The position numbers were made by a program, and so were the translations under genes. This document shows, one piece after another, positions 46,001-52,883 of a stretch of DNA of 64,000 bases (its first letter is position 1; each line of letters starts with the position of its first letter). The stretch comes from Lutibacter sp. A80 (GTDB lineage Bacteria; Bacteroidota; Bacteroidia; Flavobacteriales; Flavobacteriaceae): assembly GCF_022429645.1 (NCBI RefSeq), contig NZ_CP092480.1, forward strand, positions 248,001-312,000. The letters run 5' to 3'. The notes under the pieces are model-generated. The model was not told where the DNA came from, made no database searches, and saw only the letters and a program-made list of their open reading frames with translations.

Positions 46001-46096
46001 CGAAAACAAGAACTAGACCTATATCGTTTATATGTGAAAGACGACACCTTTAAACAAGCATTTTTTGATACAATGAAAAGAATGGCGCAGATGTAA
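43067..46096 (+). CDS. hsdR: Type I restriction endonuclease subunit HsdR
   Basis: 1009 residues. The N-terminal PD-(D/E)XK nuclease region has EIDMVFF and IPIITMELKN (about 160-185). The translocase has Walker A SAGSGKS (about 322-328), DEAH box IIDEAHSSQSG (about 431), motif III AFTATPKP and motif VI QALSRLNRS. A helical C-terminal domain binds the methylase core. All motifs needed for ATP-driven translocation and cleavage are intact. It is the last gene of the operon, separated from hsdS by the three-gene insert. Confidence 0.95.
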   Translation: MKSKTNEQALEAAIEKALTGTSLEILKENEIALNEPQTAYGGNGFFIGNPKDFNLKYAIDEVHFWEFLQTTQKEELEKVQRAADWKLKILERFNRMIKKYGVLELLRKGLEIGDAHFTLLYPSPLASSGLKVKENFEQNRFSVTRQLRYSLDNPAEEIDMVFFINGIPIITMELKNHWTGQNAKVHGQNQYKFKRDNKQPLLQFARCIVHFTVDTDEVYMTTKLAGKDTFFLPFNKGNNNGKGNPPNPNGHKSDYLWNEVLTKDSIANIIQHFVRLGGTKKEALNTRTLFFPRYHQLDVVRKIVDHATKNGTGQKYLIQHSAGSGKSYSITWAAYQLIETYPAIENIQGSKSLDQPLFDSVIVVTDRRLLDKQIKEDIKQFSQVKNIVAHAHSSKDLKESLEQGKKIIISTIQKFPFIVDGISDMSDKRFAVIIDEAHSSQSGTAHDNMNSAMGQKVEDRDELDAQDKIIDAMQARKMRGNASYLAFTATPKPITLEKFGVSQQDGSFKEFHLYSMKQAIEEGFILDVLSNYTTLKSYYEISKSIEENPLFDTSKAQKKLKAFVEQDERTIATKAEIMLDHFIPKLVNTKKLKGKAKAMVITQSIQSAIRYYLALKRLLDKKGNPFKIAIAFSGDKKVDGIEYSESGLNGFPEKDTRNKFDEDEYRILVVANKYLTGFDQPKLTAMYVDKKLQGVLAVQALSRLNRSAPKLGKKTEDLFVLDFFNNIDDIKKSFDPFYTSTKLSEATDVNVLHEIKDTLDDVGVYEWEEVETFNEKYFNGVDAQELSYFIDVPAERFNQELELEDEEKADFKIKAKQFVKIYGQMASIMPFEIVKWEKLFWFLKFLVPKLIINDPESDKLNELLNSVDLSTYGIERVKLNQVIGLDDSETEVDPQNPNVRGAHGETEEDLLETIIQSFNERWFQGWEATPEDQRVKFISLTKSIQAHPDFKTKVAENKDVQNKDLAFRKILDEVMSKQRKQELDLYRLYVKDDTFKQAFFDTMKRMAQM

Positions 46097-46163
46097 ATAA
46101 AACATATTTGGACATAATATAAAATCATATTTAAAAAACACTTGGTTCAAATATAAGGAAGAA

Positions 46164-46262
46164 ATGAAGTTAGAACCATATACATATTTATATGGAAACC
46201 CTATAAAAGTAAACGTTCCAATAGACATTGGACTACCTAATAAATTTGGTACTATTTTTTAA
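46164..46262 (+). pseudogene. 32-codon fragment ending GLPNKFGTIF
   Basis: Frame MKLEPYTYLYGNPIKVNVPI, then DIGLPNKFGTIF and stop. The last ten residues recur at 49440-49562. Probably a gene piece carried by the repeated DNA rather than a functional peptide. Confidence 0.3.
46229..46258. repeat. 30-bp direct repeat, copy 1
   Basis: Begins TGGACTACCTAATAAATTTG and differs from 49472-49501 at a single base. The pair brackets the 907-residue lipoprotein gene. Confidence 0.75.
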
Positions 46263-46560
46263 GCTACGTTTTTTTTATCTATCATAATTATTCCAATCTT
46301 ATCATTACAATTTACTCTTTTTGTGAAATGCTAATATCACTTTATTACTTATGCAGATTTCTATATAAAAGTATTCTTTTTTTGTTAAAAACTTATACTC
46401 ATATAATGCGAAGTTTATTTAAACTATATATCCCATATTCAAAAAAAAAATAGGATCTCCAATTATAGTTTAACATATTCAAAATTGTTTATTGAAATTT
46501 TTTGTTCGATAAATTTAATGATATATAGGTGGATTTACAATAAAAGATGGATAGAAATAT

Positions 46561-46594
46561 AAAAGACCCAATCCTTAAAGAAGTGGGTCTTTTT
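46561..46594 (-). terminator. Terminator of the TSP3/LRR lipoprotein gene
   Basis: Stem AAAAGACCCA/TGGGTCTTTT with a 13-nt loop and T-rich sequence on either strand. It is 21 bp past the minus-strand stop and could also stop read-through from hsdR. Confidence 0.85.
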
Positions 46595-46614
46595 ATAGGG
46601 AATTTAAATACTAA

Positions 46615-49338
46615 TTAAAATGAGGAAATAGCTCTAACATAGGCATTATCTTTATTAGCTATATTTTGAATATCTTGATGAAAAGCTTGAATCCAAGCTC
46701 CTGTACTATCATATTCCGTAGAACTCCAATAGATACTTGGTGTAGTAGTATTAAATCCACCTATAGTATACCTCCTTAAGTACATTTCATGTAATTCATC
46801 TTTGCTTGGAAGGTACCAATCATCATTATTTCCTATAACTAATTGGTCACAAATTCTTGCCGCTATATTATTTTCACTGCACCCGTTTAGAATTTTATTA
46901 GTATTGTCTTGACCAGTACCCATCGCAGCAGAGGTTCCACCAATTAAAGTTGAAACACAACCCCAAGAATAAAAGCCATAAGTGGAGCCAACCGTTTGGT
47001 TCTGAGGAGCCGCTAATAATCCTGTACCATTAGAAGTGTTAAATTTAAAAATTACTCCACCTCTGTAAATTTTACCATATAATTCTGACAGTAGGCTATT
47101 ATCACTTTGGTAAATCTGATTAGGTGTTTCTCCATTATTCAATCTACCTTGAATATCATCGCTTGAAATTATTGAACAATCTAATGAATAATTAGCAGTA
47201 GCATCTTTGGACCAAATAGTTGGTATTGCATTTAACTGTGTTTGATTTACTTGGATACAATTGAGTTGGTTATTATAGCAATATAATTTTTCTAAAGCTG
47301 TATTGTTACTTACATCCAAACTGGTGAGTTGATTTACCTGAACATTTAACCATGTTAAAGCTGTATTTTGACTCACATCTATACTTGTAAGTTGGTTATG
47401 GTTAACACCGATATATGTCAAAGCTGTATTTTGACTCACATCTATACTTGTAAGTTGGTTACCACCAACGGATAAACTTGTCAAAGCTGTATTATTACTC
47501 ACATCCATACTTGTGAGTTGGTTTGAACCAACGGATAAACTTGTCAAAGCTGTATTGTTACTCACGTCCAAACTGGTGAGTTGGTTTTGGTTAACACCGA
47601 TATATGTCAAAGCTGTATTGTTACTTACATTCAAACTGGTGAGTTGGTTATTGTTAACAGCGATATATGTTAAAGCTGTATTGTTACTTATATTCAAACT
47701 ATTGAGTTGGTTATATTGGCCCCATAAATATGTTAAAGCTGTATTGTTACTTACATCTAAACTGTTGAGTTGGTTTTGGGCACAATTTAATGTTTCTAAA
47801 GCTATAAAGTCTTCAATTCCAGTTAAATTTGTAATAGCTTTATTGAAAATCTTTAAACTAGTTAACGTATTAATATTTGCTGTTAACACATAATCATCCA
47901 ATACATCATCATAGCCTAAATCTATTAATGCTTTTTCAAAATTATTATCTGGGACGTATGTTTTTTGGGAATTGGAACAACCACTAGCATCAACTGCTTC
48001 ACCACTTGGAGTGTTTGGACAAGTATCAACATTATCCATTACACCATCTCCATCAGTATCTTTTTGGGAATTTGAACATCCATTAGCGTCTACACTTTGA
48101 CCACTTGGAGTGTTTGGACAAGTATCAACATTATCCATTACACCATCTCCATCAGTATCTTTCTGTGAAGTAGAACATCCATTAGCATCAACACTTTGAC
48201 CACTTGGAGTATTTGGACAAGTATCAACATTATCCATTACACCATCTCCATCAGTATCTTTCTGTGAAGTAGAACATCCATTAGCATCTACACTTTGACC
48301 ACTTGGAGTGTTTGGACAAGTATCAACATTATCCATTACACCATCTCCATCAGTATCTTTTTGGGAAGTAGAACATCCATTAGCATCTACTACTTCGCCA
48401 CTTGAAGTGTTTGGACAAGTATCAACATTATCCATTACACCATCTCCATCAGTATCTTTCTGTGAAGTAGAACATCCATTAGCATCTACACTTTGACCAC
48501 TTGAAGTGTTTGGACAAGTATCAACATTATCCATTACACCATCTCCATCAGTATCTTTCTGTGAAGTAGAACATCCATTAGCATCTACACTTTGACCACT
48601 TGAAGTGTTTGGACAAGTATCAACATTATCCATTACACCATCTCCATCAGTATCTTTCTGTGAAGTAGAACATCCATTAGCATCTACACTTTGACCACTT
48701 GGAGTGTTTGGACAAGTATCAACATTATCCATTACATCATCTCCATCAGTATCTTTCTGTGAAGTAGAACACCCATTAGCGTCTACACTTTGACCACTTG
48801 GAGTGTTTGGACAAGTATCAACATTATCCATTACACCATCTTCATCAGTATCTTTCTGTGAAGTAGAACATCCATTAGCATCAACTATTTCACCACTTGG
48901 GGTATTTGGACAAGTATCAACATTATCCATTACACCATCTCCATCAGTATCTTTCTGTGAAGTAGAACATCCATTAGCATCAACTATTTCGCCACTTGGA
49001 GTGTTAGGGCATTGATCAGTATCATTAAATACACCGTCTAAATCATTATCTGCTTTTTCAAAAACAGCTGAAATAGTTTTGTTAGAACTTATCGTTATAG
49101 TTATTGGGTTATTTGTTCCAGAGATACTTCCTGTCCATTCTTTAAAATTGAAATTTTCAGAAGCGGTTGCTTTAAGAGTTACTACATCTCCTTCGTCAAA
49201 AGTTCCTGTTGAAGGGGAAACGAAACCACCATTGGAAGGTGATGCTTCGGTAGTTAGTTTATATTGAACAATTGGATCATCCTTTGAACACGAAAAAATT
49301 AACAATAACACGAATAAGGCTTTGAAATATGATTTCAT
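46615..49338 (-). CDS. Surface lipoprotein: InlB-like repeat, TSP3 array, LRRs, DUF1566 domain
   Basis: 907 residues. Lipobox IFSCSKDD (Cys17). Residues 25-95 form a divergent InlB B-repeat-like domain (EWTGSISGTNNPITITI). Residues 97-459 are eleven 33-residue thrombospondin type 3 units (DTDGDGVMDNVDTCPNTP), which bind calcium and carry paired cysteines. Residues about 487-690 are leucine-rich repeats (LTSLDVSNNTALTYIGVNQN, 21 residues each). The C-terminal 170 residues match the Lcl/DUF1566 domain (DWYLPSKDELHEMY, IYWSSTEYD). An extracellular adhesin or binding protein is likely. It is flanked by direct repeats inside the island and points opposite to the restriction operon. Confidence 0.9.
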   Translation of the reverse strand: MKSYFKALFVLLLIFSCSKDDPIVQYKLTTEASPSNGGFVSPSTGTFDEGDVVTLKATASENFNFKEWTGSISGTNNPITITISSNKTISAVFEKADNDLDGVFNDTDQCPNTPSGEIVDANGCSTSQKDTDGDGVMDNVDTCPNTPSGEIVDANGCSTSQKDTDEDGVMDNVDTCPNTPSGQSVDANGCSTSQKDTDGDDVMDNVDTCPNTPSGQSVDANGCSTSQKDTDGDGVMDNVDTCPNTSSGQSVDANGCSTSQKDTDGDGVMDNVDTCPNTSSGQSVDANGCSTSQKDTDGDGVMDNVDTCPNTSSGEVVDANGCSTSQKDTDGDGVMDNVDTCPNTPSGQSVDANGCSTSQKDTDGDGVMDNVDTCPNTPSGQSVDANGCSTSQKDTDGDGVMDNVDTCPNTPSGQSVDANGCSNSQKDTDGDGVMDNVDTCPNTPSGEAVDASGCSNSQKTYVPDNNFEKALIDLGYDDVLDDYVLTANINTLTSLKIFNKAITNLTGIEDFIALETLNCAQNQLNSLDVSNNTALTYLWGQYNQLNSLNISNNTALTYIAVNNNQLTSLNVSNNTALTYIGVNQNQLTSLDVSNNTALTSLSVGSNQLTSMDVSNNTALTSLSVGGNQLTSIDVSQNTALTYIGVNHNQLTSIDVSQNTALTWLNVQVNQLTSLDVSNNTALEKLYCYNNQLNCIQVNQTQLNAIPTIWSKDATANYSLDCSIISSDDIQGRLNNGETPNQIYQSDNSLLSELYGKIYRGGVIFKFNTSNGTGLLAAPQNQTVGSTYGFYSWGCVSTLIGGTSAAMGTGQDNTNKILNGCSENNIAARICDQLVIGNNDDWYLPSKDELHEMYLRRYTIGGFNTTTPSIYWSSTEYDSTGAWIQAFHQDIQNIANKDNAYVRAISSF
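47962..49050 (-). repeat. Eleven 99-bp tandem repeats (TSP3 units)
   Basis: In-frame 99-bp units with very high identity; adjacent units mostly differ in the SGQSV/SGEIV/SGEVV segment. Prone to copy-number change. Confidence 0.9.
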
Positions 49339-49439
49339 AATTTTTGTTATTAGATATTAGTTTTTTAAATAATTAAATTATAAAAATGAGTGATAATGCT
49401 CATAAGCTCAAACTTACCATTAATTAGTGTTTTTATTTT

Positions 49440-49562
49440 ATGGGAATCCGTAATATGTTGAATAAAATTACTGGACTACCTAATAAATTTGGTGCTATTT
49501 TTAAATTAAATAGTGATGATATCTCAATAAAATATTTTTCATTTTTTAACTTCACAAGTTAA
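49440..49562 (+). pseudogene. 40-codon fragment containing GLPNKFGAIF
   Basis: Frame from ATG 49440 shares GLPNKFG-IF with the fragment at 46164 and continues for 19 more residues. No family recognised; probably part of the duplicated boundary DNA. Confidence 0.3.
49472..49501. repeat. 30-bp direct repeat, copy 2
   Basis: One mismatch (G for A) to 46229-46258, same orientation, 134 bp upstream of the lipoprotein start. Confidence 0.75.
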
Positions 49563-49669
49563 AAGTCTAAATTAGGATTGGATATCATAAACATACATAT
49601 GTGTTATTCTGATAATTTTTATTACATTTATGGAAGTAATTAGATTAAAGATATTTTCACCTAATTTAT

Positions 49670-50169
49670 TTGCTAATTAAGGAAATATTTAAAAAAATAA
49701 AATACTTGAAAAACAATTTTTTAATTATTCTATTAATAATACTAATTATTACAATTTCTTTAAATAGTTGTAGTAACGATAATGATGGTTCGTCATCATC
49801 AAATACTCTTTTAGAGTCATTGGGAGGGACAGAGTGGAAATATACTGATGGTGAAGATGTTAAATATTATAGATTTAAGAATAATTTATCAAGTCCATTT
49901 GAAGAATGGTGGGGGCTATTAATGGCAGCTGTTATGACTATTATTTATCGTCAAATGCTTCATCTATAGAAATTATAGAAAATTCAAAAGATAATTTTAA
50001 GGTTATATTAGATTATGGGCACGCTTCTGAAACTTATTTATTTACTATGTCAGGAAGTTCTCTTAAGTTAAATATAGGTGTCAATGATGGAGGTAATTTA
50101 AATGCTTTATTTTTTTTATTTGATAAGATTTCAAAAGGTTTTGAACAAAGGGGAAATTGTCCTGATTAA
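49670..50169 (+). pseudogene. Frameshifted lipoprotein gene
   Basis: Frame 1 (TTG at 49670, or TTG at 49706) encodes a signal peptide and lipobox SLNSCSND, then GGTEWKYTDGEDVKYYRF and EEWW. The frame then shifts at a GGGGG run near 49908-49912; frame 2 continues with GAINGSCYDYYLSS and ends GFEQRGNCPD. Restoring one G joins the two into a protein of about 165 residues. It could be a true mutation, a phase-variable tract or a sequencing error. Family unknown. Confidence 0.7.
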
Positions 50170-50181
50170 AATATTTATTTT

Positions 50182-50506
50182 ATGAGTTCTAAAATATCTG
50201 CTAGATGTGACTGTGGATTACATAAGGGAATAAGAATTTGAAGTGGGGTGGTTACCTTTAAGTTTGATTGTTATTTCCCTAGTTTATGAGAAGATTGTAA
50301 TGATATTGTTTAAGTTAATCTTAAGGGTATTGGGTCGAGTTTAAGCCTTACTTGTCCAAATTGTTATAGGAGATGTTGGTGATCGAAATATTATTAGCCG
50401 GTCTGCAGAGGGGAATATTGGAGAACTTGAATAAACTAGTGGAACATATAAATGCCCTAAATGTAAAAAAATGAGTCAGGAATTTTTGATAAAATTTTAT
50501 AAGTAG
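50182..50506 (+). pseudogene. Decayed zinc-ribbon protein gene
   Basis: Continuous translation from ATG 50182 gives protein-like text broken by several in-frame TGA/TAA codons: ARCDCGLHKGIRI, FKFDCYFPSL, LTCPNCYRRCW and, after one frame change, GTYKCPKCKKMSQEFLIKFY. The paired Cys motifs (CDC, CPNC, CPKC) show a zinc-ribbon origin. It lies just before an intact DUF805-like gene, and proteins of both kinds can be fused, so it may have been part of that unit. Confidence 0.6.
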
Positions 50507-50537
50507 GATTAGATTTAAACTTAAAAAAATAAAATAG

Positions 50538-51389
50538 ATGAATTGGTATTTAAAAGCTCTTAATCGTTATTTTGATTTCACAGGTAGATCAAGAAGAATG
50601 GAATATTGGATGTTTGGACTATTTAATTTTATATTTGGAGCCTTATTCTTAATTATTGATTGGGTTTTAATTGAAACTGTTGAAATTATTAGTTTTCCGC
50701 CACTGTATATCTTTTATTCATTAATGATATTTATCCCAAGTATTTCTGTATCAGTTAGAAGGTTACACGATGTTGGCAAAAGTGGATGGATGTTATTAAT
50801 ATCTTTAATTCCAATAATAGGGTCTATCTGGCTTTTGGTTCTATTTTTAACTGATGGAGACTCTAATTCTAATGAATATGGTCAGAATCCAAAAAACCTT
50901 GTTCGAGAGGACGATTTTAATACAAAATCTACCACTGATTTAAAAAATGAGAAAAATTTAAATATAAAAGAATCCAAATTTGATAATGAAGATGAAGAAA
51001 CTTCGGAGAGGGTTAGTGATGTAAGAATTGAAGAGAAGCAAGAAAAATCGATGTTGTTTAATATTATTATCAGTATAATTGGTTTTATTTTAGTTTCTAT
51101 TATATTTTTATTTTTTATTAGGGAATCTTTGACTAAAAGTAGAGCTAAAAAGGAGATTGCTGAAATCATAAGAATTCTTGAAATAAGAAAAAAAGAATTA
51201 GGTTTTTATCCACAAGAATTAAAAGAAATTATTGGAAATAATCCACTGAGAAAGAAAATTGATATTGATTTTTGGGGAAATGAATATCATTATAAATTAA
51301 TTGATAATGGAGTGAATTATATTTTAATATCAAAAGGAAAAGATGAAATTTTAGGGACTGCTGATGATATAGGTGTAAACAATGATTAA
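50538..51389 (+). CDS. DUF805 membrane domain fused to a pseudopilin-like C-terminus
   Basis: 283 residues. The N-terminal 110 residues are DUF805 (YFDFTGRSRRMEYWMFGLFN, SVSVRRLHDVGKSGW, LTDGDSNSNEYG) with about three membrane helices. A charged linker (115-165) and another helix (about 170-192) follow. The last 85 residues, ELGFYPQELKEIIGN, DFWGNEYHYKL, YILISKGKDEILGTADDIG, match the C-terminal part of GspG-type pseudopilins including the calcium-site loop. I know both parts separately; their joining is unusual. Function unknown. Confidence 0.8.
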   Translation: MNWYLKALNRYFDFTGRSRRMEYWMFGLFNFIFGALFLIIDWVLIETVEIISFPPLYIFYSLMIFIPSISVSVRRLHDVGKSGWMLLISLIPIIGSIWLLVLFLTDGDSNSNEYGQNPKNLVREDDFNTKSTTDLKNEKNLNIKESKFDNEDEETSERVSDVRIEEKQEKSMLFNIIISIIGFILVSIIFLFFIRESLTKSRAKKEIAEIIRILEIRKKELGFYPQELKEIIGNNPLRKKIDIDFWGNEYHYKLIDNGVNYILISKGKDEILGTADDIGVNND

Positions 51390-51437
51390 TAATAGATTAA
51401 TTTAAACCTGAGTATTTAATAAATCAAGAACCAATTG

Positions 51438-51475
51438 AAAAGGGATTTATTTTTTAATAGATCCTTTTTGTTTTT
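51438..51475 (+). terminator. Terminator after the DUF805 fusion gene
   Basis: Imperfect stem AAAAGGGATTTATT/AATAGATCCTTTT (one bulged G, one wobble) and a T-rich tail, 49 bp after the stop. Confidence 0.6.
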
Positions 51476-51604
51476 AACGAATTGTTTGTGGTATTTAATT
51501 ATTATCACAGTTTTATATCTGTTACAACAGTTCAAATCAGGTTGGTACCTTCTAAAAACCTAATTATATTAAGGCTTTTACTAAATTATTTTCTGGTTGC
51601 AACT

Positions 51605-51656
51605 GGTTGTTGCAATTGGTTGTTGCAATTGGTTGTTGCAATTGGTTGTTGCAATT
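51605..51656. repeat. Four exact 13-bp tandem repeats
   Basis: GGTTGTTGCAATT repeated four times without change, preceded by a partial unit from 51594. Each unit contains the palindrome TTGCAA. It lies between convergent genes. Confidence 0.85.
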
Positions 51657-51762
51657 GTGATATTTTTTTATTACAAAATAATCACGTAAAATATCACAAA
51701 TAAATATGTGAATTTTATACATTGTAATTCTCCATTGGTTCCACTTTATTTAAAAGGTAATC

Positions 51763-51996
51763 CTATAATAAATCATATTTAAAATCGGGGATATGAAAAG
51801 TATCTCCACAAAATTTAAAACTAATATTAGTTAGATCATTATTTTTAACCTTAATTAATTCTACTAATACAATATCAAATCCTGAAATTATCTCTTGTGG
51901 TAAATCCTCATTGTCCATTTGTTTGATTGTTTTAATATACTGTTCTAGTTGTTGGATAGTTGATTCACATTTACTGTTTTTTCTTTCACTAAACAC
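51763..51996 (-). CDS. Small hypothetical protein
   Basis: 77 residues, no signal peptide: SERKNSKCESTIQQLEQYIK followed by acidic and helical text and an FKFCGDTFHIPDFKYDLL end. Family not recognised. Same strand as the unknown 257-residue gene and the integrase, and may share their transcript (106 bp gap). Confidence 0.5.
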   Translation of the reverse strand: MFSERKNSKCESTIQQLEQYIKTIKQMDNEDLPQEIISGFDIVLVELIKVKNNDLTNISFKFCGDTFHIPDFKYDLL

Positions 51997-52102
51997 AAAA
52001 GTAATAAGTTGTAGAAACTTTATTGATTTATGAAATTACTTCATTAATTACCCATTTTTTCATTTCAGGGCTTAATCGAAAATTTATGGATGGATCTTCA
52101 TT

Positions 52103-52876
52103 TTAATCTTTTGTTTCTTTGCCATGATTATTCAATTTTATGTTAAACACATTAGTGAGTAAAAAGTCTTCAGCTTCCTTTTCAGAAATAAGCGGTTCTT
52201 TCTTTATTCTCTTTTTTGGTTTGTCTTGTGACTTTTCAGTTTTAATCGTATCTTTTTCTGCCTTTTCATCTTGTTTTGGAACTTTAATAGTAGCTTCTAT
52301 TGGAACTTCTAAATTATATTGATCTATTCTTGATATAAGGTCTGGAATATAAATCTTAATGATTTCAGAAAGATCATAGTACTTTTTAAACGAAAATTGT
52401 TTTTCAGTGTAAAAACAATTTATCAATTCTATAAAGTGTGTTTTGTAAATTTCATTTTGAATTTCAAACATTCCAATAGTTCCAAAATCTAAATTACTAT
52501 TAAAGGTTTTTAAATTTATACTTAGCCAATTTACAATAGCACAATAAAACTCCACCTTATCCATATACTTATTGAGTATATAGTTAAATTTAGGAGTATC
52601 AAGTTCTTTCTGTTTCCCTAATAAGTAAAAGATAGCGTCCTCAAATAACTTTGGTTTTTTTATAAGTCGTTCATTATATTCTATTAAATCAAATTCTCCA
52701 AAACCATGATAGACATCTAATAAAGAAATTTCATCTAAAAAATGTTTTGGAATTTGACTTTCAAGATTATTCAGAACATTAGTAGGGATAATTTCACTAG
52801 GTATATAGAATATTACATCCTGGAAAAGAGTTTTTACCAGCTCGTCATAAAATGTATCTAAAGTAGGTTTGTTCAT
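52103..52876 (-). CDS. Unknown protein encoded next to the integrase
   Basis: 257 residues, cytosolic. The first 195 residues are helical (LDTFYDELVKTLFQDVIFYI, KVEFYCAIVNWLSINL); a lysine/glutamate-rich linker follows (about 200-230). No family recognised. It starts 7 bp after the integrase stop, so the pair is co-transcribed, and a role as an excision or regulatory factor is possible by position only. After the TAA the same frame continues 24 codons (NEDPSINFRLSPEMKKWVIN), which resembles a ribbon-helix-helix-like end, so the stop may be a recent mutation. Confidence 0.65.
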   Translation of the reverse strand: MNKPTLDTFYDELVKTLFQDVIFYIPSEIIPTNVLNNLESQIPKHFLDEISLLDVYHGFGEFDLIEYNERLIKKPKLFEDAIFYLLGKQKELDTPKFNYILNKYMDKVEFYCAIVNWLSINLKTFNSNLDFGTIGMFEIQNEIYKTHFIELINCFYTEKQFSFKKYYDLSEIIKIYIPDLISRIDQYNLEVPIEATIKVPKQDEKAEKDTIKTEKSQDKPKKRIKKEPLISEKEAEDFLLTNVFNIKLNNHGKETKD

Positions 52877-52883
52877 AAAAATA

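Noticed and set aside
47513-49267. Plus-strand open frames opposite the TSP3/LRR gene
   Set aside because: Repetitive antisense shadows (FGQVSTLSITPSPS) of the TSP3 and LRR units, with no independent support.
50182-50506. Recoded TGA (selenocysteine or alternative code) in the zinc-ribbon frame
   Set aside because: TAA codons also interrupt the frame and a frame change is needed; neighbouring genes use TGA as a normal stop, so decay fits better.
51594-51658. CRISPR-like array
   Set aside because: Units are contiguous without spacers, only 13 bp long, and no cas gene is present.
51482-51703. Plus-strand frame of 73 codons with cysteine/tryptophan repeats
   Set aside because: Its body is the 13-bp tandem repeat read through; low-complexity product, no ribosome-binding site seen.
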